Positions 9,546 through 18,721 of a DNA stretch of 64,000 nt are shown here, piece after piece. Source of the stretch: Aurantiochytrium sp. KH105 (Eukaryota; Sar; Bigyra; Thraustochytrida; Thraustochytriidae); NCBI GenBank assembly GCA_003116975.1, contig BGKB01000122.1, forward strand, positions 153,953 to 217,952. Direction: 5' to 3'. How positions within the stretch are numbered: position 1 is the first letter of the stretch; every line of letters starts with the position of its first letter. Made by a program: the position numbers and the translations under genes. The notes below the pieces were generated by a model. The model was not told the origin of the DNA and did no database searches. It saw only the letters and a program-made list of their open reading frames with translations.

Positions 9546-11579
9546 ATGGAGGGCAGCGGGTTCGTGGAGGTGACGAACGATGCCGCCAAGATGGAGGACG
9601 GCAAGGTGTTCCCGCTGACGCTGGGACCGGCGTCCGAGGCGAGCAAGAGCAAACCCGCGGAGACCGTCGCGGCGCAGCGCGACCTGGTACGTGAGCTGGC
9701 ACGTCAGCACGGAGCCGTGCTGCTGCGCGGCTTTGCGATCGAGAAACCTGAAGACTTTGGAGAGGTCGTCCAGAGCCTCGATCTCGAGAATATGCCGTAC
9801 GTGGGCGGGGCCGCCGTGCGCCGCAACATTGTTGGCGACTACGTATTTACTGCCAACGAGTCGCCCCCGAGCGAGCCAATCCCGTTTCACCACGAAATGG
9901 CTCAGGTGAGCAATCCCCCGGACTATGTCATGTTCTACTGCGAGGTGGCGCCCGAGAGCGGTGGTGAGACGCCGCTCATCCTTTCGCGCAAAGTTTGGTC
10001 CTTCTTCGAGCAAAAGTTCCCCGAGGCCGCGCACAAGGTCGAGGAGCTCGGCGTGAAATACGCACGAGTCATGCCGGAGGAAGACGACGAATCGTCAGCG
10101 ATCGGACGCTCGTGGAAAAATACCTTTCTCGTGAGCAACAAGGCCGAGGCTGAGGCCAAGATGCGCGAGATGGGCCACGAGTGGGAATGGCTCCCGAACG
10201 GAGACCTCCGCAATGTGACCAACATTGTCCCAGGCGTCCGTGGCGAGCCAGGATCCCCTGGCACCAAGGTGTTCTTTAACTCCATCGTCGCCGCCTTCAA
10301 GGGCTGGGTCGATAGCCGCAACGACCCGACCAAGGCCGTCATGTACGGCGATGGTACGTACATTCAATCAGAGGCGCTCGAGGCCGTCGCGGACTTTATG
10401 CACCGCGAGCGCGTCTGCGTACCCTGGCAAAAGGGCGACGCAATCATTGTGGACAATCGCGTTGCGATGCACTCGCGCAACACGTACTCGTCAGCGCGGC
10501 GTGTTTTGGCATCCGTGGGACGCGTCCCGCTTGCTGGCACCTTTGCCAGCAGCAAGGAGCTCGAGGCCAAGGCCGTTGGCACGCCCGTTCTTGACCGCCT
10601 GTACAACGGCGCCTTTATGCCCCGGCTCGGTTTCGGACTTTGGAAGCTGCCCAAGGATGTGACTGCCGAGATCGTGCTCAAGGCCATCAAGGCGGGAGTT
10701 CGTCACCTTGACTGTGCGTGCGACTATGGCAACGAAAAGGAGGTGGGCGACGGCATTCGCCAGGCCATCAGCGAAGGCATTGTAACCCGTGAGGATCTCT
10801 TTGTGGTCTCCAAACTTTGGAACACCTACCATGGTGACAAGGTGCCTGCTGCGCTGACCAAGACGCTCAAAGATCTTCAGCTTGACTATGTCGATCTGTA
10901 CATGATCCACTTTCCGATCCCTCAGAAATTTGTCCCTTTCGAAAAGCGCTACCCACCGGAATGGTTCTATGACCCAGACGCCGAAAACCCGCGCGTGGAG
11001 CTCGCACGCATTCCCATCGAACGCACGTGGCGCTACATGGAGGCTGAGGTGGTGAGCGGGCGCGCGCGCGCCATTGGTGTTTGCAATTTCTCAGTGCAAT
11101 TGCTGCGTGACATGATGGCCTATGCCAAGTTCCCTCCCGCCGTTCTCCAGGTCGAGCTTCACCCGCTCAACACGCAAGAGCATCTCGTCGCGTACGCGCG
11201 TTCCATGGGTATCAGGGTTATGGCCTTTTCCCCGCTGGGCCACGCAAGTTACGTGGAGATTGGCATGGCCTCGGATGACGATAGTGTTCTGCAAAACGAG
11301 CAGGTCAAGGCCATTGCAGACAAGCACGGCAGCACGGTACACCAGGTCGTCTTGCGCTGGGCACTGCAGCGCGGCACATGTGCCGTTTTCAAGTCCTCTA
11401 ATCCGGATCACATTGTTTCGAACCTCGAGGCCGTGGCTCTGCAGCTTGATGACGAGGAGATGCGCACAATTTCTGCGCTCAACAGGAATCGCCGATTTAA
11501 TGATCCTGGAGTGTTCTGCGAGGCTGCCTTTAACACTTTTGTGCCCATTTACGACGGTTCTGCCACAAGTCTCAAGTAA
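9546..11579 (+). CDS. TauD/TfdA dioxygenase fused to an aldo-keto reductase
   Basis: A single 677-residue open frame with two enzymes. Residues 1-340 are a TauD-type Fe(II)/2-oxoglutarate dioxygenase: HxE in PFHHEM (H115, E117), distal His at 309 (AMHSRN) and 2-oxoglutarate Arg near 318 (SSARR). Residues 355-677 are an aldo-keto reductase (xylose-reductase type): LGFGLWKLP, then the tetrad D389, Y394, K423 (SKLWN) and H455 (MIHFPIP), and the NADP-binding FKSSNPDHI. The TauD half resembles the gamma-butyrobetaine/taurine-hydroxylase-like group. Fe(II)-dependent hydroxylation and NADPH-dependent carbonyl reduction in one polypeptide suggest consecutive steps on one metabolite, but the substrate is unknown. 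All catalytic residues are present in both halves. The start was chosen as the first ATG after the CCGA repeat. Confidence 0.93.
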   Translation: MEGSGFVEVTNDAAKMEDGKVFPLTLGPASEASKSKPAETVAAQRDLVRELARQHGAVLLRGFAIEKPEDFGEVVQSLDLENMPYVGGAAVRRNIVGDYVFTANESPPSEPIPFHHEMAQVSNPPDYVMFYCEVAPESGGETPLILSRKVWSFFEQKFPEAAHKVEELGVKYARVMPEEDDESSAIGRSWKNTFLVSNKAEAEAKMREMGHEWEWLPNGDLRNVTNIVPGVRGEPGSPGTKVFFNSIVAAFKGWVDSRNDPTKAVMYGDGTYIQSEALEAVADFMHRERVCVPWQKGDAIIVDNRVAMHSRNTYSSARRVLASVGRVPLAGTFASSKELEAKAVGTPVLDRLYNGAFMPRLGFGLWKLPKDVTAEIVLKAIKAGVRHLDCACDYGNEKEVGDGIRQAISEGIVTREDLFVVSKLWNTYHGDKVPAALTKTLKDLQLDYVDLYMIHFPIPQKFVPFEKRYPPEWFYDPDAENPRVELARIPIERTWRYMEAEVVSGRARAIGVCNFSVQLLRDMMAYAKFPPAVLQVELHPLNTQEHLVAYARSMGIRVMAFSPLGHASYVEIGMASDDDSVLQNEQVKAIADKHGSTVHQVVLRWALQRGTCAVFKSSNPDHIVSNLEAVALQLDDEEMRTISALNRNRRFNDPGVFCEAAFNTFVPIYDGSATSLK

Positions 11580-11737
11580 TTAAAGGTATGTGCTGCGCTG
11601 CCTCTGTTTTTGTCGCGGGACGCAACGACCAAAGACAAAGACAAGTATGAATACAAATGCGGATGCAATAGGCCTGATGCGACTTTTTGCGAAAATAAAA
11701 TGATCACCTTTTTTCTTTCTTTCCACATTCACGTAAC

Positions 11738-13219
11738 TTAGTCCAGTTCATCGAAGGCAGCTTCCTCACGTCGCGAGTCCTCTTCGCTTGCGTTTTGCGT
11801 GAGCTTGTTTGCTGGAACTGTCTGCGTCGGCGCGGGAAGTGGGCTTGCCGCATTCTCGCCTTCTTCCTTGGCCTCCTCTTCTTCTTCAGCACCATCGACC
11901 TTATCAGCCTGCAAAGCAGGACCATCTGCCATTTTTGCAGTCGAGATTGAGTCTTGCTCCTTTTTATCATCATCAGAAGACGAAGTGACCGTCTGCTCTG
12001 ACGCAGGTTCGTCCTGCGAAGAATTTGCTTGCGTTTCCGCCGCATCAAGGTTGTCCGCGCGAGCTTGGGCACGGCGGAGCTTGTCCTCGCGGAATGCTTT
12101 GCTTGCGGGGTTTTCTGGCCGCTTGATAACCTTCTCACCTGAGTATGGGTTTACAAGCACCGGAGACGCCTGTGCAGGAACCTGCGCTGTTAATGTGGCA
12201 TCGTCAGAAAGAGGAGGTGGCACAGGTGGAGCAGCCATTGCCATCGCAGGTGCACTTTCGTGATCCATCGATGCATCAGTTGGGGTAGCAGTGGCATTAG
12301 CTGCGGACGTGGACTCCACAGGCGGGGCCACAGGAGGCGCCACGGGAGCCGCGGCAACAGGTCCAGCCTCGGTCTCGGATCCCGGTGCTGATGCCGCTGC
12401 AGCTGCCGCAGCCTTGGCAGCGGCCTCACGCTCGGCGCGAATGCGCTTGCCATCGAGCATCATCTTCTCAAAGGCACGAAAGTTAGCCTCCTCTTTTTCC
12501 TGCTTTTCTTTGCGCTGTCGATCAAGCTCGGCCTTTTCACATGCACGAGCGGCCTCGACGCTACCCTCCGCAAGTCCACGGCACCACGCCTCTGCGCGCA
12601 AGCGCTCTTCTGGGAAAACGGGCCGGTCATCGAGGTACTTGAGTGATTTGAGACGTGCAATGGTGGTCTTTCGGTAGAACCTGATCTTCTTGACGCATGG
12701 ATTTCCTTGCAAGTAGAGCACGGAGAGCTTTTCGCAGCGCTCAAGAACGTCGAGGATGGCAGGATCCTCGATCTTGTTCTTTTGAATGTCCAGGCAAGAA
12801 AGTTCCGGAAGTTTGGTCACGTGCTCGATGTTGGCGAGCTCCTTGAGCCGATTCTGCGGCAAGAGAAGGGTCTTGAGCTCCTTCATGTGCTCGAGGTTCT
12901 CGATCTTTTCGATAAAGTTCTGTGCCAAATTGAGCGTGTCGAGGTTCGCCTGGTTTTCGAGATTCTCAATTTTTTCTAGAACATTTTCGTGCAGGTAAAG
13001 TGTGCGCAGCTCCTTTTGGTGCTCGAGTCCCTCGATCTTAAGCAGACCGTTGCCCTCAAGCCAGAGCACCTTGAGACCCGTGTACTCGTCAAGGTTTTCG
13101 ATGCGTTTCCAGCCCTTGTAGTGCAGGTAGAGTTTGTCGTTAAGTCTAGGCGTCCTGTATAGCTTGTTCTTCTCGCACGACTCGCGCAGGGCTGACTTGG
13201 TCATGTCCACGCCCACCAT
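11738..13219 (-). CDS. DNAAF1: Dynein axonemal assembly factor 1 (LRRC50/ODA7-like)
   Basis: A 493-residue protein starting [13 protein letters not shown]. Residues 10-200 hold six SDS22-type LRRs ([20 protein letters not shown] and relatives) framed by the DNAAF1-typical N-cap [23 protein letters not shown] and an LRR cap with [22 protein letters not shown]. The latter is the hallmark that separates DNAAF1 from other SDS22 proteins. The C-terminal half is coiled coil, then Ala/Pro- and Glu-rich disorder. The protein is needed in the cytoplasm to preassemble axonemal dynein arms, so the organism makes motile flagella. The ATG at 13219 was chosen because the frame upstream is non-conserved. 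The 3' end converges on the TauD-AKR gene. Confidence 0.93.
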   Translation of the reverse strand: MVGVDMTKSALRESCEKNKLYRTPRLNDKLYLHYKGWKRIENLDEYTGLKVLWLEGNGLLKIEGLEHQKELRTLYLHENVLEKIENLENQANLDTLNLAQNFIEKIENLEHMKELKTLLLPQNRLKELANIEHVTKLPELSCLDIQKNKIEDPAILDVLERCEKLSVLYLQGNPCVKKIRFYRKTTIARLKSLKYLDDRPVFPEERLRAEAWCRGLAEGSVEAARACEKAELDRQRKEKQEKEEANFRAFEKMMLDGKRIRAEREAAAKAAAAAAASAPGSETEAGPVAAAPVAPPVAPPVESTSAANATATPTDASMDHESAPAMAMAAPPVPPPLSDDATLTAQVPAQASPVLVNPYSGEKVIKRPENPASKAFREDKLRRAQARADNLDAAETQANSSQDEPASEQTVTSSSDDDKKEQDSISTAKMADGPALQADKVDGAEEEEEAKEEGENAASPLPAPTQTVPANKLTQNASEEDSRREEAAFDELD

Positions 13220-14410
13220 CGTATCGTTCTGTCGTTTGTTCGCTTGTTGGGTTGCTTGCTCCCGCGCTGAGCCTTGTCCTGGCCTCCTGCGCAATTTCTT
13301 GCTCAATCGGGGTGCGCGCGGGCGGCGGGGCGAGGGTGGCGCGAGCTCGGAGCAATACCGCTCTGGCCCAGCTTCTCCGGAACCTTGCGCTGCACGAATC
13401 GGGTCGAGGGATTGCATGCATGAATGAATGAATGAATGAATGACTACTAAGGGGGCTGTTGGAAAACGAACGGCCATATCGAGTCCCCGCATTCCCCGCT
13501 GATAAATTATTGGCACGAAAGGTACCACTCTCTCACAGACATGGGTCAAATTTCCAGACCCACTCATTTCAATGCAGAGGCGGCAAATCGAGAAGGCGGG
13601 GATAAGCAGACCTCGATCGTGGATGGTTGGGATCATCGCGGTGATGGCAGTACTGCCGAGGGCGGCCTAGCGTTGCCGCGCCGCCTTCCTCGACGGGATG
13701 CCACAGGGTTTGATCTGCAGCTAGTTATTCGTTGTTATTCGTGGATGAAGAGTAGGTGACGATGGCTGAGCTCGCTCACTTTGTAAACTCTGAAACGTGG
13801 CGGGAGAAAGAGGCGAGTCCTATTTCTTTTGGAGACGAGACAGCAAGATGAAGATACAAACTTAGGTTGAACCTTCGTGTGACTCACTAAAAGACTACAA
13901 TTCCCTGATTGCTGTCTCCTCAGAGAAAGGACCCGTTGCTTTTTGACGCAACACGTTTACTCGGAACGATGACTGACAATGTATAACGCCCTTGCACAGA
14001 ACCATCCATAGATTCTCAACGAGCCTAGCAAGCACAAGAGACGTAAGCCCAGTGCGACGTCTCAGTAAAGAAAGACGTCGGGTGTTTCACTGGCAGCTCT
14101 TTTCTTGAGTGTAGATATTTTGATTGTGTTTGTAATATTTTTTTAGAAAAACTTGTCTTCATTTTGATTTCGTGTGATGACCGGTAATCAGATGCATGTA
14201 GTACGTGGCGATATTTCCCGACTGACCTCATTTTGACAAAAAAATAAGCTTGCGTCATAGAACGAGCGAGACGAATGGGAGATAAGCCTGCAAATACACG
14301 AAGGATATTTCAAAAAACACATGCACACAACTGAGGATACGTGACAGCTTTGTTTCTTTTTGTGCCGGGCGCTCCAGGTCTCTACTTATCGATTTCGATT
14401 TCCACCTTTT
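13220..14410. other. Intergenic 1.2 kb, ATGA microsatellite
   Basis: Between DNAAF1 (5' side) and the alpha/beta hydrolase (3' side), both on the minus strand. An (ATGA)n array sits at about 13421-13443. The right half is AT-richer than its surroundings, and I see no gene or RNA in it. Confidence 0.5.
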
Positions 14411-15595
14411 TCATGAGCTGATCAGTCGTGCATCCACAAAGCCATGAATCTCCTCGGCGACGTCTCGAGGAGCTTCGAGACTGAGAAGGTGGCCAACGCC
14501 AGAAAGTACGACAATCTCCGTGTCGGGCAGAGTGTCAGCCATGGCCTTGGCGTCTGTGTAGCTAATAATGCGATCCATCTCGCCATGCAGAATGAGCGTG
14601 GGGATATCGAGGTCTTGCAGTTCCTCTGAGATATCACTCCGCTTGTTAAGAGGCGTCACCATGGCCAAGATGGCTTCTGGATCCTGGGCATTCACATTTT
14701 CCCTAAAGGCGGTGGATTCTTCCGGATGTGATGTCTCGAATTCGGCGGTGATGAGCTGGCGCTCCAAGACATTGCGCACCATGTTGAATCCGCACTGCTG
14801 AGCAAAGGTGCACAAGATACTGTTCACGGCAACCTCACCCCAAGTGGCGGCTCGGGCCTGGGAACCTAGCAGAACAAGAGCTGCGGTGCGATCAGGAAAG
14901 GCAAGGCCGGCTCTAAGCGCGATGCGGCTGCCAAGACCTGAACCGCACCACACGGCTTTTTTCACCTTGGCGTCATCTAAGACTGCAATACAGTCCTCGA
15001 CAAGTTCGTAGAGTGTGTCGACGTGGTAAGCCAGCGGCACAGAGGCGCCGTGGCCGCGCAAGTCAACTGCAATCACTCGCATACCATATTCTTGCGTGAG
15101 AATGTCGATCTGCTTGCGCCAAATGAAAGTTCCTGTGACGCCAAGGCCATGAATAAAGAGTAGGACAGGGTCTGTGAAAGGCTCACCGTCTTGATCTTCT
15201 TCACGGTCTTCTCCCTCTGCTTCTTTCCTTTCCTGTGCCTTTGCGTTGTTGTCGTCGTCGGCGTCATCGTTGGCAACGTTGTTATTTTCATGATTGACCT
15301 CGGCATTGCTGGAACGGTCAGCGGCAGACTCCTCGAGGTCGGTATCGCCCTTGTTTGTTGACCTTGTTGATATCCGAGGCGCTGACAATCTCTTGCTAGC
15401 GCCGCGCACGCCCGGAGAACCGACGTCCACGTACGCAAGGCGCTGTCCCTCGCGTTCGCACATTCGAGCGTGCCCTTGCCCCTCCTCCGCCGCCGAGTGC
15501 ACTGACAACGACGACTCCACGTCGGCGTCCACCTCGGCGTCCTGCACGTCCTCGTGCGCAAGGTGGGCGCCGAGCGCCGCCTCCACCGCGCCCAT
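14411..15595 (-). CDS. Alpha/beta hydrolase-fold protein lacking the nucleophile
   Basis: A 394-residue protein starting MGAVEAAL. The fold begins at EGQRLAYVDVGS (49-60). An approximately 80-residue acidic, Asn/Asp-rich insertion (about 62-140) follows, then the oxyanion-hole HGLG (149-152), DLRGHG (178-183), the nucleophile elbow, the acid D341 in HGEMDRI and the His H369 in GVGHLLSLE. The elbow reads C-G-S-G-L-G-S (217-223). Aligned on the following RIAL helix, the nucleophile position is Gly220 with Ser at 219, so the usual G-x-S-x-G Ser is absent. It may be a non-hydrolytic binding protein, or Ser219 may serve. Its start faces the methyltransferase 166 bp away, a shared promoter. Confidence 0.85.
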   Translation of the reverse strand: MGAVEAALGAHLAHEDVQDAEVDADVESSLSVHSAAEEGQGHARMCEREGQRLAYVDVGSPGVRGASKRLSAPRISTRSTNKGDTDLEESAADRSSNAEVNHENNNVANDDADDDNNAKAQERKEAEGEDREEDQDGEPFTDPVLLFIHGLGVTGTFIWRKQIDILTQEYGMRVIAVDLRGHGASVPLAYHVDTLYELVEDCIAVLDDAKVKKAVWCGSGLGSRIALRAGLAFPDRTAALVLLGSQARAATWGEVAVNSILCTFAQQCGFNMVRNVLERQLITAEFETSHPEESTAFRENVNAQDPEAILAMVTPLNKRSDISEELQDLDIPTLILHGEMDRIISYTDAKAMADTLPDTEIVVLSGVGHLLSLEAPRDVAEEIHGFVDARLISS

Positions 15596-15761
15596 GATTC
15601 TCGCGCGACGACCTGTGCTGCGAGAGAGGTTTGCAACCTGCAGTGTATACGCGTGCACGTGCTGTGCAAGGCCATTCGGGTCACCACTTTACAGTCAGTA
15701 GGCCTACTTGCGACGTGCTTGCTTGGCTGCTGGATGCAAAGAGGCAAGTCTCGTGCGAGAG

Positions 15762-16490
15762 ATGTTGCGCGGCCGTGCGCACGAGCACGCACGACGCGTG
15801 GCCCGCGCAGCGAGGAGTCGCGGGCTGAGCAGCAGCACGCGCGACTTTGGAAGTCCCGCGTTCTGGGACGCAAAGTATCGCAGCGGCCGGGCACCACGCG
15901 AGTGGTTCGCGGGCGCAGATGGTGTTGTCGGCGCAGTCGAGGCGGCCCTCCGGCAGGAGCCAGGCCTCTCTGCGCTGGAGAGTGTGGCGTGCCTTCACGT
16001 GGGCTGCGGTCTGAGTGAGCTTGGGTTCCGCACGGCTCAGCTTTTTCCGCATGTCCACGTCACAAACGTGGACACGAGCGCTGCAGCTGTCGAGGGCCTG
16101 CAGAGCCAAGGAGCTGCGAAATATGAGCCAGAAGTGCTTGCGCGTAGCAAATTTGTACAAGACGATGTGCTCGACTCAAAGCTGGCGTCAGAGACCTTTG
16201 ACCTGTGTATCGACAAGGGCACCCTTGATGCCGTCGAGTTCGTAGGCGACGCCGAGGTTGGGCGTTTTCTCCAAGGCATTCATCGACTTTTGCGACCTGG
16301 GGGCTTGTATTTGCAGGTTTCAACCGTGGATCCGGGTGTCAGAGATGCTGTCACGCTTGCGGACGTCCCGTGGGCGCGCGTCACGTGGACAAACTGGACG
16401 TCAGATTCGCTTGCAGAGGGAGCTTCGGAGGAGAGCGACCTGGATCTTTGGATTTACAAGTTTACAAAGTCCGTCGTACATGTATATTAG
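15762..16490 (+). CDS. Mitochondrial class I methyltransferase, CSKMT/EEF1AKMT4-like
   Basis: A 242-residue methyltransferase. The N-terminus (MLRGRAHEHARRVARAARSR) is Arg-rich without acids, a typical mitochondrial presequence. FWDAKYRSG opens the domain, motif I is HVGCGLSELG (79-88), the Asp of the ribose-binding strand is in TNVDTS, and the family signature DKGTLDA lies at 151-157. This DKGTLDA motif marks the METTL13/EEF1A-KMT4 and METTL12 (CSKMT, citrate synthase Lys methyltransferase) group. With the presequence, a CSKMT-like mitochondrial lysine methyltransferase is the best guess. There is no ATG upstream in frame, which fixes the start at 15762. It diverges from the hydrolase gene. 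Confidence 0.85.
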   Translation: MLRGRAHEHARRVARAARSRGLSSSTRDFGSPAFWDAKYRSGRAPREWFAGADGVVGAVEAALRQEPGLSALESVACLHVGCGLSELGFRTAQLFPHVHVTNVDTSAAAVEGLQSQGAAKYEPEVLARSKFVQDDVLDSKLASETFDLCIDKGTLDAVEFVGDAEVGRFLQGIHRLLRPGGLYLQVSTVDPGVRDAVTLADVPWARVTWTNWTSDSLAEGASEESDLDLWIYKFTKSVVHVY

Positions 16491-16770
16491 ATCGATCTTG
16501 ATTTTATCAAAGGGAACTCTTTGCACCGTGCCTTTTCTCTCCATTCCTTTTCCTTTCACTTTTTTTCTTTGTCCACCATGTGCGTAGACAGTTGCGACGA
16601 AGGTGGAGTCGGAATTGCAGGCAATAGGCGCGCCTGCTTGTGTTTTGTTTTTTTCTCTTTCAATTATTTTTCCTTGTAAGGCTGTCTCTTCCTCAAGAAT
16701 TTTTTGAAAGAGAAGAAGGATAGAAAGCGGATCGCGAGCGGATGACAAGATCAGTGAGAGTGAGGGATCG
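16491..16770. other. Convergent 3' intergenic
   Basis: Short AT-richer spacer between the methyltransferase and APC15 3' ends. No feature is recognised apart from T-rich tracts. Confidence 0.5.
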
Positions 16771-17346
16771 CTACCATTGTCCCGAATCCTCGCCGTCAGA
16801 GTCAGAATCAGATTCTTCACTCCTCGCGGAGTGTCGTTGTGCATAGACCTCGTCCATGTCATGGTCCGATGTTCCCATGTCCTCGCCTTCGCTAGCAAGG
16901 AACTCAACGCCAGAAAACCCTTCCTCCTCTTCTTCCTCCTCCTCTTCTTCTTCTTCATCTTCCTCTTCCTCCTCCTCCTCCTCCATGGACATGTCGGAGC
17001 CTTCGAGCTCGGCGGCGTCGTCGTCGTCGTCTTCTTCTTCTTCGTCTTCTTCCTCGTCGTCGCCACCACCGCGCTTCATGCGGCGGACGCCGATGGGCTG
17101 AGGACCTCGCTGCTGGCGTACGGCCGCCAGCTGCTGCTCGAAGGCGAACTCCTCCTGTCGCGCGCAAAGCCCGGGGCGGGCGGCTTGGCGTGTCAGTTCA
17201 TCTCATTTCGATGACCGACCTCTCTCCCTCTCTCGCGCGCGCGGTCGCGCCTGGCCACGTACCTGCGCGAGCGCGTCCTCCTCGTCCATGCCGAGCACCG
17301 GGCACCACACGGGCTCGATGGTCGCGGGCAGCAGCGACGGGAACAT
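16771..17346 (-). CDS. APC15: Anaphase-promoting complex subunit 15 (two exons)
   Basis: Two exons on the minus strand, 17263-17346 and 16771-17154, with a 108-bp intron at 17155-17262. The donor is CAG/GTACGT, the acceptor GCGACAG, and the intron is phase 0. The 155-residue product begins MFPSLLPATIEPVW, matching the FPSLFP...W start of APC15. It continues across the splice as ALAQ-EEFAFEQQL and QQRGPQPIG, matching the E..QQQ..H...L..I....PIG block. It ends in a long Glu/Asp tail closing DSGQW, as animal APC15 ends in an acidic tail and QW. APC15 drives mitotic checkpoint complex turnover on the APC/C. A scan for unspliced ORFs would show only an acidic 102-residue fragment. The reading rests on my own splice reconstruction. 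Confidence 0.85.
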
Positions 17347-18721
17347 CGTCCTCGCCGCGAGGGCCTCGCGCCTGCTCCTGCTTTGCGCGCCTGCCTGCTC
17401 GGGCTCCGTCGCGTTGCAACCGTCCTTCGTCAAGCAGGGCGGGAAAGGAGCCCAGCCAGGTCCACGCCGCAGGCCGGCAGAGGCAGCAGGCTGAGCATGC
17501 CGAGACCGCCTGCAATGCGGAGCAGGCGAGAGGCCGCGGGTTAGTTCTGGTGAAGACGCCGCGCGGGCGGTCTTGTCGCTTGCCGCTCGCGGGTTTGGCT
17601 GCTTGGATGCCATCCAAAGTGAGGCGCTGACCGAGATGGTCATGCACAAACTACGATCCTGGGAGGCGAGCTTCGGCCGACCGTGCGTGGCGAGCGAGCT
17701 CCGGGAACCCGGCGCGGCGGAACGAGGCGCGGTCGCGGCCACCGCGACGGATTCGCGGCGAGGCTCACTCTCACTCACTGTCAGCCAGGCCGCGGTCCCG
17801 GCTCCGGTTCGCACCACGCGCCTCGCGTGGGAACCACCTCAAGATGTGACCATCCAGCGTCCAAACAAACGCACACCTGACACAATCATCGGCGCTGGCC
17901 ACTCCACCTCTCTCGCGACGGTCTCCGGAGACACAGGTTCCCGAGCGCGCTCGTCCGCTCCGCGCGGAAATCGTGATACTCCACGGCGCTCTCTCTCTCC
18001 GGCGGCCTCGAGCAGCAGCAGCAGCAGTCGGCGCGTGCAGGGCTGCGAGCGCCGCGGTCCGTGGGCCACTGGGGCAAGGCGTGGATGGATGGATGGATGG
18101 ATGGATGGATTGATGGATGGATGGATGGCGGGGCACCCGCGGCGCCAGCTTGGTCTCGCGGAGAGGCCCCGCGCGCCGCGGAGAGACGCGCGCGCGGTTC
18201 CCACGCGCGCAGAGGCAGACGCCGCGCGGCGGCGAGCGCAGATTCGGCTGGGCTGGGCCGGGCCGGGCCGGGCCGGGCTGGGCCAGGGAGGACTAGGGTA
18301 GGAGGAGAGGGGAAGATGACTGAGCAGGCTGCACGTGCCGCAGACCTGCACGCGCCGCGCGTCGCGGACGCGGACGCGACGAGCGGCACGGGTCGCGGGT
18401 CGCGGCGCAGAGTCCGTCCGTTCGATGGGTCGATCGTTCCTCCGTGCGTTTGATTTCGGGATGGATGGGTGAGTGAGTGTGTGCGCGCGAGCGTCCGCGT
18501 AAGTAGGTTCGTAAGTTGGTGCGAAATAGGTTCGTAAGCTGGAGGAGAAGCAGCGAGCTGCAGAACATGGAGGCTCGAGCAAGTCCCGCGGGCGAATCCG
18601 CAGATCACGAACGAAGGAGAAGGATCGCGCGTCCGCGTTGTGCCGGCTGAGCCGAGCAGACCCTCAACGCGGCGAAGGAGAAGGAGGACAAGAAGGAGAA
18701 GGAGGAGGAGAAGACGAGACG
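17347..18721. promoter_or_regulatory. Divergent region APC15 / NACHT-WD40 gene, repeat-rich
   Basis: 1.4 kb, GC-rich, between divergent starts. An (ATGG)n array lies at about 18081-18128, GGGCC/GGGCT repeats at about 18245-18282, and GAAGGAGAA purine repeats at about 18674-18716 just before the downstream ATG. Long open frames here have no conserved features. Confidence 0.5.

Noticed and set aside
16401..17069. Lys/Arg-rich frame opposite to the acidic tail of APC15.
   Set aside because: It is the shifted reading of the GAG/GAC repeat that codes the APC15 tail.
18638..18721. Possible N-terminal extension of the NACHT-WD40 protein.
   Set aside because: The upstream frame has no ATG (TTG at 18638); the first ATG is at 18722.
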